A DNA stretch of 64,000 nt from Isoetes taiwanensis (taxonomy: Eukaryota; Streptophyta; Lycopodiopsida; Isoetales; Isoetaceae). The stretch is taken from assembly GCA_021234155.1 (NCBI GenBank), contig JAJEKV010000038.1, positions 3,966,847 to 4,030,846 on the forward strand, given 5' to 3'. The translations under genes and the position numbers were made by a program. The notes beneath the pieces are model-generated. The model was given only the letters and a program-made list of their open reading frames with translations, had not been told where the DNA came from and did no database searches. Below are positions 1 through 9,807 of this stretch, piece after piece (position 1 is the stretch's first letter; each line of letters starts with the position of its first letter).

Positions 1-2700
1 TTCGGTATGTACTTCGTTCAGTTACGTATTGTAGTCACCTTGAAAATTTTGGCATTGGCCCATTTCGAAGTGTTCTGGCTATATCACCGGATAGAAATCG
101 CGTTAAAGAATATGTAAGCCATGGGGTGAACAACTTCTGAAGGTGATAAAGAATGCGGATCGGCCGGTGTATGAGATCAAAGAAGACCACAAAAGGGCTG
201 CTTACAACCCTTGTCTTCAATGGGAGTTACGGCCAAATCAGAAGAAAATCTGCCACCTTTGCTGGGGGAATATCCACGAGGTCCATACGCCGCTGCCACT
301 TGAGAAAGGAAGAGGTGGGCGGCAAGCAACCACATAATCGTGGTAGCAAGAGGAAGGAGCTGGCAGGGAAGTCAAAAACGTGCATTGTTTAAGGCAAAGC
401 GGTATGTAAATCGGTTTTGCTTGAGCCTCATCAGCGAACTGAATGGCTTGCTGTAGCTGTTGTTCAAGATCACGTATCCGATTTGTCCCGTTCTAGCAGC
501 AGGCGTGACTGAATCTGGACCCGTTTTCTGAAGTGTTGACACGGGAGGAGGATTTCAGGAATTATTGAGAAACGGCAATCTGCGGCGTCATCCGGTATCT
601 TACGTTTACGCGCACCTGCATGGTGATCTTGAAGAGGTGGTGAGAGGAGTGCATTAACGGCCGAGCGATCAAGGAGAGGCAACTTGTCCGAGTCTTTGAA
701 GGTTTTGAACTTGAGGTGCTGAAATTTTCACAAAGTTCAGTTACCAAGGCGTTGAGCTTAGCAATATCTGAGTCCTTGGTACTTTTCGGGGAGGCTGACT
801 TTGGACTTGTTGTGCTCCAATAAATTCTGAATTCGATTGGAGCTGAGCACCTATGATCACAGTTAATGGCTGACTTGATCTTGTGCACTTTTGAGATCTG
901 CATGGCATGTAAGACTCCATGCTTGTCTTGGTTTAGCCTCAAAGTTGCAGCAGGCGTGGCGGCAGAGGTCTGCGGTGTCGGCATCGGAGAGGCCTCTGGT
1001 ACGTTGAACCTCATAAGAGCGTCTTGGGATTCTTGTAACCCGAGGAGCGTGACTTGAGCATCCTGGCGATCTTGATACAACAACTGACGGGGTGTTGTGG
1101 TGGTGGAACCGGCGGCTGGTGCCAGTTTGTGATGTTTGGGAAAGATGGTGTGAACTGGAGGGTGTGTGGCGGAGGAGGGTGACATGGGTGTGCGGACTTT
1201 GGACATGACGGGGAAAGAAGAAGCGTGAAGTGCAATTTCGGTTAGTTATTAAAAGCGGCCGAGTGGAATTATGAAATTTTGTGGTGTGGGAGGAAGTAAT
1301 AGCGGATGAGGCTTGAAAAGTGGCCTCCCGAAACTTCAGAAATGGAGGTAGCACCGGGGCGGTCCATTTCTTGGAGAAGGCGATAGAACATCATTTAGGG
1401 CCAATCTATGTGGTGGTTGGAGTGTGTAGCAGTGAGGACCGAGGTTATAGAAAGGCTTATTGATATAGGTGTTCTTGATAGAATACAAAGGAACTTGCGC
1501 CCGCGAAATTTAACAAAGGTGTCGTGGGAGGCTTCGATATTGGTGAACGATGGACATTGGCATAATAGCGGAGTGCAAAACTACGTGACATGGCGAGATC
1601 TGTATGGTAGACCATGATAAACAGAAGTGGTGTGCAAAGGGAATATGAAATACCTCAGAAATCAAATGTTGAGTCAGCGAAATGGGTGGTGCCATGCGAC
1701 CCGCGATGGTGTATGCGGGCTATTAGCGATATTGGCGATGAACTGCGTCAGCGGTGGATTTGGGCAGGAAGTTCCATTTGAGAGGGGAATTACGTAAAGC
1801 TTGTATGGTTTGTGACTTCTTTATTTGGGCCAACAAAGGGCTTCGCGGAAAGTGAAGCGTCAAAAGAAAGAATCTGATGCAAAAAAGGCGGATCCTTGGG
1901 GCGGTAGCGAAGTGTAGAAATCTTGGGGCAGCCATGGTAGCGATTTGTGAAGGTTGTCATGATTCAAAGGGAAAAAGAAATCGAGCCACGGAGGACAAAG
2001 CATGAAAAAAGTTTGTTTTAGAAATTGCCGAAGAGGTATGAAGAAGCCGAAACTGGAGCGTTGATGGTGCCGGTGTGAAGGATGCCAAGAAGTGTATTGA
2101 GGCAAAAATTTGGCTAAGTCCCAAAGCGTGGGGGAAGCAATGAGCGGTGAGGATGAGGCGTGAAAGAAGGATCCGGAGGTGGACGGTGGGCAAAGGACAC
2201 ACATTAATGTTAAGCCCGGCGTGAAAAGAAGAATTGCATTCAATGCGAGGCAACTTCGAAGTGGGATATCATTAAAAGGAATGTCGGAAAGGTACCATGG
2301 CTAGATATCGGCGGGGAAAAGATTCTCATTTTAGAAAGCTTGACCTTGCATTGCAAACACGTTGGCGATTTGTGTGATTGGTCCACGTCGACAAGGAGTT
2401 CCTCGATTGGCTATATAAGGCGAACGGGAATCTTGAAGGCATCGATGGCTTCGGTATGGCTGCTTCTGCTTGGTTTTGAGCGAGGGGGCACTATGCCACC
2501 CGCTGTCGAGTGGATTACACACAAGATGAATTATGCGGATCTCTGGCTGCGCCACAAGGTGGCATTGAATGGGCGGTGGTGTGCGGGATGGCTGAACATC
2601 CCGGGCAGAAGACCAGCGGGATGGAGGTGGTTACTGCACCTTCTTGGGATCTGGCAGAACCTCTACCATCTCCTCGCATCACCTGCTCCGAACCCGGGTA
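1..2700. other. Unassigned, probably transposon-derived sequence 3' of the gypsy element
   Basis: No recognisable domain. On the minus strand, 562-1206 is open for about 200 codons and reads as a Ser/Thr/Pro-rich protein, and further downstream (430-480) the minus strand reads as a short Gln/Ala-rich coiled-coil-like stretch. Neither matches a family I know. The block lies immediately 3' of a Ty3/gypsy polyprotein on the same strand, so it could include that element's 3' LTR and a neighbouring element. I could not find a second copy of the putative 5' LTR sequence here, which a complete element would require. Base composition is unusually rich in GCG/GCGG words. Confidence 0.3.
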
Positions 2701-2819
2701 GAGGTTTTTTCCTCTTAGGACTTAGTAGATAGAGACTCACGAACGGTTTTTGTATATAGAGGCGGTGCCCATAAGCGGGAAATAAATTTTTGCGCCCACA
2801 TTTTGTAAAAAAATCTCCA

Positions 2820-3065
2820 CTATAATATAATATACGCTTTTCTAGTCACTTTACGTGGTGTTTGCATCTTGAAGCGTATCGTTTTGTTGATTTTTTCACT
2901 ACGTGTGATGAAATGTTTTGAGGCGAAAACCATTAACCAATGTAGGTAATGGGTGCCATCTAACTCTGCCGGTTGGAAGGCGCTTGGTCTAACCACTTGA
3001 ACAATTTGATAAGGGCCAAGCCAGCGAAACTTGAGTTTACAGGAAAATTTTGTACACGGAATCAT
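2820..3065 (-). pseudogene. Gypsy post-integrase (GPY-like) domain
   Basis: The minus strand reads KFSCKLKFRWLGPYQIVQVV followed by AFQPAELDGTHYLHWLMVFA and SKHF. This is the conserved segment after the integrase core (KxKxxWxGPYxIVxV...AxxLxxLDGxxxxxxVNGxxLKxF). The frame continues about 25 residues past it and stops at 2820, so this is the C-terminus of pol. No chromodomain is visible. Confidence 0.7.
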
Positions 3066-3399
3066 AAAGAAGAACCAAATCTCCTTCTTTGAATGTTTTT
3101 TGTCTTCAGGCGTTTGTCATGTAAAGATTTTTGCAAGCTGTTGTCCATGAAGAACACGAATATAAGCATCGCCGAAGTTCATCCAATTTGTTCTAATTGA
3201 TAGACCCTTTCTTTGAGTGCGGCGGGTGGATTATGAAGCGTGCTTGGTTGAAAGCAGTGTTGGAAGGATGTATTCAAAGCGGCATGAGAGCTTCCTGACC
3301 ATAAACCAATTTAAAAAAGTGTGACCGGTAGCAATCTTGAAACAAGTATTGTAGGCCCAAAACGATAGGAAGTTTTTGTGCGCCAATCACGTGCGGGAA

Positions 3400-4058
3400 G
3401 CGTCACAAATTTTCTTGAGAATGGTGACCCGAGTTTTGTTGGTGCTTTTACGCCAAACCATTACCTTGAGGATAGTAAGGTGTGCTCTTGTGATGATGTA
3501 TCGAGGAGATAATCCGTCGGCTCCTTGATAGTATGATTGATGAAATGAACACCACGGTCAGCGACCAGCTCAGGTAGGGCGGCCGAATCAGCGTGATAAT
3601 TTGTTGATAGAGGACCCTAGCTGTGCTTGCTGCGGTGTTATGCGGAAGTGCACAAACTTCCGCCCATTTGGTAAGCGTAGTCGGTGAGAACCAGAATGTA
3701 GCGGGCGCGGGTGTGCAGTATGAGGAGATCTATAGGTCCCACAAAGTCCATTCCCCATTTGCTGAAGGGAAGTGGCGTGGCGGCCGGCGTCAAAGAAGCG
3801 TCACGGGCGTGGGGGCGTCCCACCCGCTGGTGGCAACGCGTCTTGGCGTGAAGCGTGAAGCATCTTTGAAGCGTGGGCCAATAATACCCAGCTAGAAAGG
3901 ATTTTTGCGTGCGTGGTGTCACCATGAAAATGACCACCACCTAGCCCTTGATGAGCTTCTCGAACAATATCTGGAACTTCATGAGGTAGAACACCGGCGT
4001 CGAAGGATGGTGTCCTTACCCTTTGTAGAGATGTCCGCGCAACCATGGTGTAGTCCAC
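3400..4058 (-). pseudogene. Gypsy integrase, zinc-binding and core fragments
   Basis: At 3870-4020 the minus strand has the H-x-H half of an H2C2 zinc-binding domain followed by GGHFHGDTTHAKIL and, in another frame, GYYWPTLQRCF. This continues to RVGRPHARDA and PFSKWGMDFVGPIDLL at about 3,740-3,830, and RYILVLTDYA at 3,650-3,680, which is the start of the DDE core (WGxDFxGP; the Asp of the motif is present). The integrase would insert the cDNA. Frameshifts occur between the zinc finger and the core. Confidence 0.8.
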
Positions 4059-4415
4059 GGACCTCTCGGAGAAATTGATAGCGGCAGGTTAGCGCTTGGC
4101 GAGGAGAAGCGTCTCGTCTTACGGTGGAAAGGCACACTGTGAGGAGAATTACTGCTGAAAATCATGGAACCAATGTGGTGTTGCCGTGACTAAAGAAATT
4201 TGAGCATCGGGGAAAAGCGTCGAGACTCGGTTGAGGGATCATCTGTGTGGATCGTGAAAGATAATCCGGAACGACATGAGATTTACCCGGCCTTATGAGC
4301 GATTTCAAAAGGAGCAAATTCTTGGAGAAGAAGGACAACGAGCAATGCGCGGCGTGGGCGTGGACTTGTTGATCAAATAGAGGAGTGCTTGGTGGTCCAC
4401 AAAGAACTTGGTTGA

Positions 4416-4887
4416 CTACCCAAAAGGTAATGTGCCAGGCGTTGGACCCGAGAAAATGAGACCCAAAGCTTCCGCGCTCGAGTGGCGAGAATAGTTTGCC
4501 TTCAGAGTTGAGTTTCGGTGGCGTAGCGATTTGGTTTTGTCAGTAATGCGCATCATATTCTTGAGAAAAAACGGCTCAATAGCAAGCGAGAACATCGACA
4601 TGAGCGTGAAAGGGCTTGTCCATTGAGGAGGAACAAGAACGGTGCACGAGTAAGCAAAAGCGGTTGTTGGAAGCGACATCCGCTGGGAATTCAAGCCGGG
4701 TGGATTAGTCACCCGTGAGTTTATGAATGGGATCACGCAATGGCACCGCTAGTCCAGGTATGAAGGTGGAGTAATAATTGACCTTACCCAGGAAAGGCGT
4801 GTCTCCTTGATATTGGCTGGTGCTTGAGCCTTGAGCACACAAGCCCGATTTTGGCGGGATCGTGGTGATTGCTTCTGGCGACAACAT
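4416..4887 (-). pseudogene. Gypsy RT connection and RNase H fragment
   Basis: Minus strand 4705-4887 reads FLGKVNYYSTFIPGLAVPLR followed by KLTGD, the classical connection segment (FLGxxxYYRRFI) between RT and RNase H. At 4416-4500 the frame reads NYSRHSSAEALGLIFSGP, corresponding to the NYSTTEREALAxxxA block of the RNase H domain. RNase H removes the RNA strand during replication. Both pieces are in different frames, so the domain is broken. Confidence 0.75.
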
Positions 4888-4889
4888 GG

Positions 4890-5360
4890 CCTAATGAGGA
4901 CACGGAGGTGGCTTAAAGGTGCATTTCGGAGATTGAGACTAATGCGGGACTCATCACATTTACGGAAGGCGAGTTCAATTTATCCAAATGGTCAGCCATG
5001 GGGCTGTAGGCGAGAGAAGTCATCTTGAAAAATTTGCAGAAGGATTTTCCTTCATGAAATCATGAATGGCGAGAGCATGATGCGTTGAAACGTTGATGGA
5101 GAGTTTGATAATAAAAAAGGAACCACCTTGTAGGCAAAAGTGCCCCGCGGGGTGGTGAAAGTGGTCTTGAGTTGATCAGATTCTTTGATTGAGATCTGAT
5201 TGTAGCCAAGAAAAACCATCCATGAAGGAGTACATCTCATGTCCGACCACCTCTTCGAACACAGTGCGTGAAGGGAAGTGGAAAATGATCGCGCTCCGTG
5301 GCTGATTGAGTTTCAGATAGTCCACGGACGCGGATCTTACCATTGTGTTTAAGGGCAATG
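4890..5360 (-). pseudogene. Gypsy reverse transcriptase fragment
   Basis: Minus-strand frames carry VDYLKLNQPRSAIIFHFPSRT and, after a frameshift near 5,230, FLGYNQISIKESDQLKTTF and TTPRGTFAYKVVPFLLSNSP followed by STFQRIM. These match the VDYRKLN, GYNQI, KTAF and PFGL(K/S)NAP-TFQ blocks of gypsy RTs; here PFGL reads PFLL. A catalytic (Y/F)xDD equivalent is suggested by FQDDFS near 5,016-5,025, followed by a HLDKL-like stretch. It would copy element RNA into DNA but is interrupted by at least two frameshifts. Confidence 0.85.
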
Positions 5361-6361
5361 ACGATGGGGCTCACCCATTTGAGAATGTTTGACCTCATAG
5401 ATCAAACCTGCAGCAAGGAGTTTGTCAATTTCGCCTTGGCGATCCGCGGTAGTAGGGTTGAGCACATCTTTGTCGTTGCTGCTGGTGCGTGCATCGATTT
5501 GGTAGGAATGGTGAGTTCCCCAAGCTTTTGTTGATTCCCGAAGATCTTTTGTAACTCGGTGAAAATGTGTTTGAATTTTTTGAGCGGCTTGGCCTTGTTA
5601 CGATAAGGAGCGGGAAGATTTGCGGCAATGCGGACGGGTTGATTGTTGCCGCGTCCACAATCTCGACCACGGAGTGCGAATATGGGGTATTACTTGAGTA
5701 TCACGGACAATGTGCGGGGAGGTTGGAGCATAACGGATCGTGGCACTGCGTGGTGAAAAAGAGGGTTGCTTTCGGTTTCATCCGCGAGAGGTTGCTTCAT
5801 GGCGTGGACATCAGCGAGGAGTTGCGGGGAGGTGCGACATCCGAAAAGTGATCAACACGTTGGATTCGATTGCAAGGAGCGGTAAAGGGTCAAGCAAAGC
5901 GACCCACGGCACTGGTCACGATCAAAAGTCATTTCTCCCCAAGGATCGGCATATTGAGGGGATAGGATGGCAGGACTTCCGCAGTGGAGCCTGAACTTGA
6001 TAAATATTACGGCTTCTTGAGAATGCATTATGCGAGAGAGGGTTCCGCATTGTCAGAAATGATCTGCTGTTTGCAAGTCCATGGTGGCATTGAGATGACC
6101 ATCGGTGATGACTAAGCGGTCCGTGGCCCGGTAATGGATACTCTTTGCTGGCGGAGAAAAGGTCGCCGACCAACATTTCATAGTCACACGGATCTTAGCG
6201 ACTTTCCAAACTCCAAATTCCATGGGGAAGGCGGAGATCACCAATGTTGATGTGAAGAAGAGGTGTGGCCTTGAGGTCGCCATTGATATGGCCATTATAG
6301 CCTTGATGTCATATGGGGCACGAAAGAGTTGTGTGATGCCCATTTGTTTTGCGGAGGTTTA

Positions 6362-6420
6362 TCCGTGATGAGATTGACTGCGCTACCTCCATCTATTTGA
6401 ACATGGTTGACTTCTTTGAT
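6362..6420 (-). pseudogene. Gypsy aspartic protease remnant
   Basis: The minus strand reads VNHVQIDGGSAVNLI, which fits the D-(S/T/G)-G-(S/A) active-site loop of retrotransposon aspartic proteases. The protease would release gag and pol products from the polyprotein. It sits between the gag knuckle and the RT, as expected. Only this short active-site segment is recognisable; flanking frames are broken. Confidence 0.55.
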
Positions 6421-7155
6421 TTGCAGAGTGGCATGGGCCAGGTGGGTGTAGAGGTATTACGCCCCAACTAAAAGCAGTTGGGAGTGGTGGCTGGTCCTTG
6501 AGAGCAGACCCGAGGAGTTTCAAAATGGTTGCCAAGCTTAAAGGAATTTTGATCTTGGCGAGCTCCTCTTGGAGTTCTAGAGGCACATGAGAAAAAGGAT
6601 CTTTGGTTTTCCAGTGCGGAGTGCGTGGTGGCAAAGCGGCAACTTCTTTGAGTAAGTCAACCTCGGCGGCAATATTGGGATACGTCGAGGCGTGGAGGTT
6701 GAGATGTGGAAGGGGTATCTTGTCTTTGTTGAGCTCACGGTGGTGGCATGAACGTTTGCCAATGTGCGGCCTTCGGCGGCTTGCATGAGGTTCAAAATGC
6801 TTTGGCGAACTTTTGGCATGACATGTGGCATGAGCTTCTCAAGTCAGGTGCAAAGTGTACCTTTTTTTTCCTCATGAGGAATGGTGTCAACGGCAAAGCG
6901 GGTTGCGTGCCATTGAATAATGGTCAGGGGCGTGATGCCTTTGCGGCGTGAAACTAAACCAACCCAATTTGCTGGCTGGCCGGGGAGGATTAAGTGCTGA
7001 AAAATTTCCTCTTGTGCTTGTTGATCGGTGAGGTTGATTTCTTTGGAGCTGGTTGATAAGCGTGATTCTTGGCGCTCTTGGTGGCTTCTTAAGAGCGGTC
7101 GGGCCTTGTTTGCCATTAGCAATCGAGTTTGGTAAGCCGTGTGGCGGACCGGATG

Positions 7156-8100
7156 TTAATCGATTTGTGTGGGGAAGGCGTACCGAACTTGTGGAAGTTG
7201 AGGACACGCCGTGGTGGTATGACCCCATTCTTGGCGGTGATTAACACCGAGCTTTAGAAGGATCAAAAGGAGGGCGTGGGTTGGATCCCGTGGTTGCTCC
7301 CCGTGGCGATAGAGTTGAGTGGGTTGGACTGAAGTGGTGGCTGCTGATAGTCTGCGATGGTTGCTGAGGTGTGGTTTGCACTTGATAAACCATTTTGTTG
7401 CGGGCGGTGTGGGATGAGTGCGAGTGCACTCTTCCGTGGCATGATTGCACATGTTGCATCGCTTGCAATGAGGCGGGCCATTGGTGGAGTTGCACTCATT
7501 TGCCAAATGGCCTTGGTATTTGCAAATATGGCACCAGATTTGACTGCACTTTGTGGATTAAGCGTGTTGAGGCTGAACTATGTTGTTTGTGGAACCATAG
7601 CGGGTGGAATGAGCAGGAGCTCTTGAAGAGAAACACGCCTCGGGAGAAACATTGGTGAGTGATTGACAAGGTCGATAGCCTGCTCCAAAGTCTTGGGGCC
7701 GGAGGTATTCATCATGAGTCGAATAGCTGGAGGAAGTCCTTGGAGAAACAGACCAAAATCTGGCTCTGTGTGGGGTACTCCTTGAGCTTACTTAGCAGAA
7801 TGTGAAGTCGATCCGCAAAATCCCGGGCAGACTCCGTGGGCTCTTGTTGAAGTTCATTGAGTTGCTTTGAGATGAAGTTGATCATCATCTGTGGTTCCAT
7901 AATGAGACGTAAAAGCAGTTCTCATTTAGGACCAGTCTTGTTTCAATAGCTTTTTGTTGGACATGAGCCATTGATGAGGAAAACCACGCAAGAGTGGTGG
8001 GAAAAGATGTGGAATTTCGGTTGAGGTTGCGCATGACCATTTAGGACAGACTAGAGCCTCAAATTCTTCCATGTGGGCCTGAACTTTGGTCCCAGGGGTT
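7156..8100 (-). pseudogene. Gypsy gag fragment with CCHC zinc knuckle
   Basis: At 7712-7900 the minus strand reads a capsid-like segment with the spacing usual for Retrotrans_gag proteins (key residues QEPTESARDFADRLHILLSKL), followed across a frameshift by FLQGLPPAIR-like residues at about 7690-7740. At 7426-7467 there is a zinc knuckle, CKRCNMCNHATEEC, fitting C-x2-C-x4-H-x4-C exactly. The knuckle would bind the element's RNA during packaging. The 7926-8730 stretch upstream is open in several overlapping frames and is Pro/Ser/His-rich; I take it as the N-terminal gag region, less certainly. Confidence 0.8.
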
Positions 8101-8869
8101 TGCCTTTCGTGTTGCCAAGGTGGGATAAGTCCGGGTTCCAGTGCGAAAGGTAGATGTGAAAGTCTTTGGGACGGGCGAGAACGGTATAGTGAGGATATTG
8201 AGGTTGAGTTGGATGTGGCATGGTGCACGAAGGACCACGATGAAGGGGTGACCGGTTGAGAAACCGGGCAGGAACATTGGTTTGAGATCCGTAAGGTTGT
8301 AAAGCGTGAAGGGCAAAGGGGAAACATAGGGAAAGGATATTCCCAGGTAGGCGCCAAAGGAGGCGATGTGGATAGCCGCGTGCCCGGGGGAGATGATGGT
8401 TGTGAAGGAAGAGGCGTATGGCACGAAGAATGATGGATGTAGGCATGTTGAGGGGTATGAAAGTGCGGTTGAAGGTTGAGCCTGATAAGGCTCCGGATAG
8501 TGATGAGGGGACCGAGGTTGTGAGCAATGTTTGCACGCTTGGGGCGGATGGGGGCCGAGGCAGACACCTAGGGGGTGGGTGGCGCCGACCTGAGCCCTAG
8601 GCCAAAGATGGCCTCCTCTATGTCGGCAAAGCATCCATACATGTCGCGAAACGTTTTCGGCGCCGATGGCTCCAAGCGAGAGGCCGTCGAGAAAGGAGTT
8701 CTCCGGGCGCGAAATGCAGACGGGACGCATGGCATGTACGAAAGAAAGTAGGATGGAATCGGACCCGGACGGCGGCGGTGTTTTGGGGGTCCAGGTTGGG
8801 AACTCTGGAAGACAGACCCTCTGTGGAGGGTCCGTGGATCTAATCAGAGAGTCAGGGGACTATGTCACG

Positions 8870-9550
8870 GGATTTGCAAGAAGAGAAGAAGAAGAAGAAA
8901 AACGGGGAACAAATGAGAGAAAATGATAAGCTTCCTTGATATCAATGATGAACATACATGAGCTCGTAATAGAGAAAACCTAAAGGAGACAAGACTCAAA
9001 ACTCATCTAAAAACTCATGTGCTAGCTCTACTCATATATAGTAGTACGGCCTTGGGCCCAATATAGACACTCGGGTGATCTCGGTGCAGGGCTCACGGAA
9101 GGAGGGCCCGATTCACAGGAATGTTGGCGGTGCCTCTTGAAGTGCCTAGAATCATCTTGTGCCGACGCAGGCGGTGGCCGTCACTTGTCCGAAGCAGCGC
9201 CTCTTGTTGTGACAGCCCTGAGGCTTTGCGTGGGTTGCGCTGCTTGGTCTTCATGAGCCTTTGATGGTGACCACTGGTGGCCCGAGGATCCTTGAGCTTG
9301 ACACAGTGCTGTTGTATGCATGAATAGTCCACCCGGGAGGAGGCAGGACTAACACAAACAAGGAAACTTGCATGAGAGAAGAGGTTGTCAAAGCAGGGTC
9401 TGAAGCAGAATGTGCATGTCTGATTGATCTTTGCGGGTAAAACATCTTAGCACAATGAGTTGTAACTTCAGAGTTGCTGACCTTGAATTTTCTTGCAGCT
9501 GGAAAGGCCGAGATTACACATGCAGCAGAAGAAACACCACATACCAAGTT
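8870..9550 (-). mobile_element. Putative 5' LTR region of the gypsy element
   Basis: The block lies directly upstream of gag on the minus strand. It contains a TATA-like run (rc of 9033-9045, TATATATGAG) and further downstream an A/G-rich stretch (8,880-8,905) before a non-coding leader. These are LTR-like traits. I could not pair it with a 3' copy inside the window or identify a primer-binding site, so its borders are approximate and the assignment is an inference from position. Confidence 0.35.
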
Positions 9551-9554
9551 GGGC

Positions 9555-9571
9555 AGGAAAAGAAAGCCTAG
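9555..9571. repeat. 17-bp direct repeat, left of tandem array
   Basis: AGGAAAAGAAAGCCTAG occurs here and again at 12756-12772, just beyond the far end of the array. A 17-bp match flanking a repeat block has the length of a LINE/SINE-type target-site duplication. The right copy is additionally half of an 11-bp inverted repeat (CTAGGCTTTCT / AGAAAGCCTAG, 12745-12772). Confidence 0.55.
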
Positions 9572-9745
9572 ATGCATTCTAGACTAAGGTCCATACTAGA
9601 CTAATCTTGTATAGACTAGCTATCTTATCCCACTGCCTTGCGGCAGCCAAAGTGGAGGACACGTGCTTTTAAGTTCTACCACGTCGGGGATCATCATCGT
9701 ATAACCCCAGTAACCAACTCCCAAAGATAAACATACATTGGCAAG

Positions 9746-9756
9746 GTTTGAACCCA
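9746..9756 (-). promoter_or_regulatory. Pol III box B-like motif, first monomer
   Basis: The reverse complement reads GGGTTCAAACC, close to the box B consensus GGTTCRAnYCC. It sits about 40 nt downstream of the box A-like motif, within the usual A-to-B spacing of tRNA-derived promoters. Confidence 0.55.
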
Positions 9757-9790
9757 TGACCAAATGCACATTTATTTTGGCATTATTAGG

Positions 9791-9807
9791 CCTATACCAA
9801 CTCACCA
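9791..9807 (-). promoter_or_regulatory. Pol III box A-like motif, first monomer
   Basis: The reverse complement reads TGGTGAGTTGGTATAGG, close to the tRNA/SINE box A consensus TRGYnnAGnnGG. It repeats in the other full monomers with few changes. Confidence 0.55.

Larger units (their letters stand above)
2820..8730 (-). mobile_element. Degenerate Ty3/gypsy LTR retrotransposon, gag-pol on minus strand
   Basis: Read from high to low coordinates the order is gag, zinc knuckle, protease, reverse transcriptase, RNase H, integrase and the post-integrase domain. Integrase after RT-RNase H is the Ty3/gypsy (Metaviridae) order. No open frame exceeds about 225 codons and most domain matches are in fragments of 60-110 residues separated by frameshifts, where an intact polyprotein would be some 1,300-1,600 residues. 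The element is therefore dead unless a large share of the frameshifts are sequencing errors. Domain positions are given in separate entries. Confidence 0.85.

Noticed and set aside
562-1206. 214-codon minus-strand open frame as a genuine gene
   Set aside because: Low-complexity Ser/Thr/Pro composition, overlapping frames on the same strand and a position beside a gypsy element. No homology I can name, so it was kept only as unassigned sequence.
8059-8730. 223-codon minus-strand open frame with several overlapping companions
   Set aside because: As a separate gene. It overlaps other long frames in the same GC-rich gag region and has no recognisable domain of its own; treated as part of the gypsy gag region.
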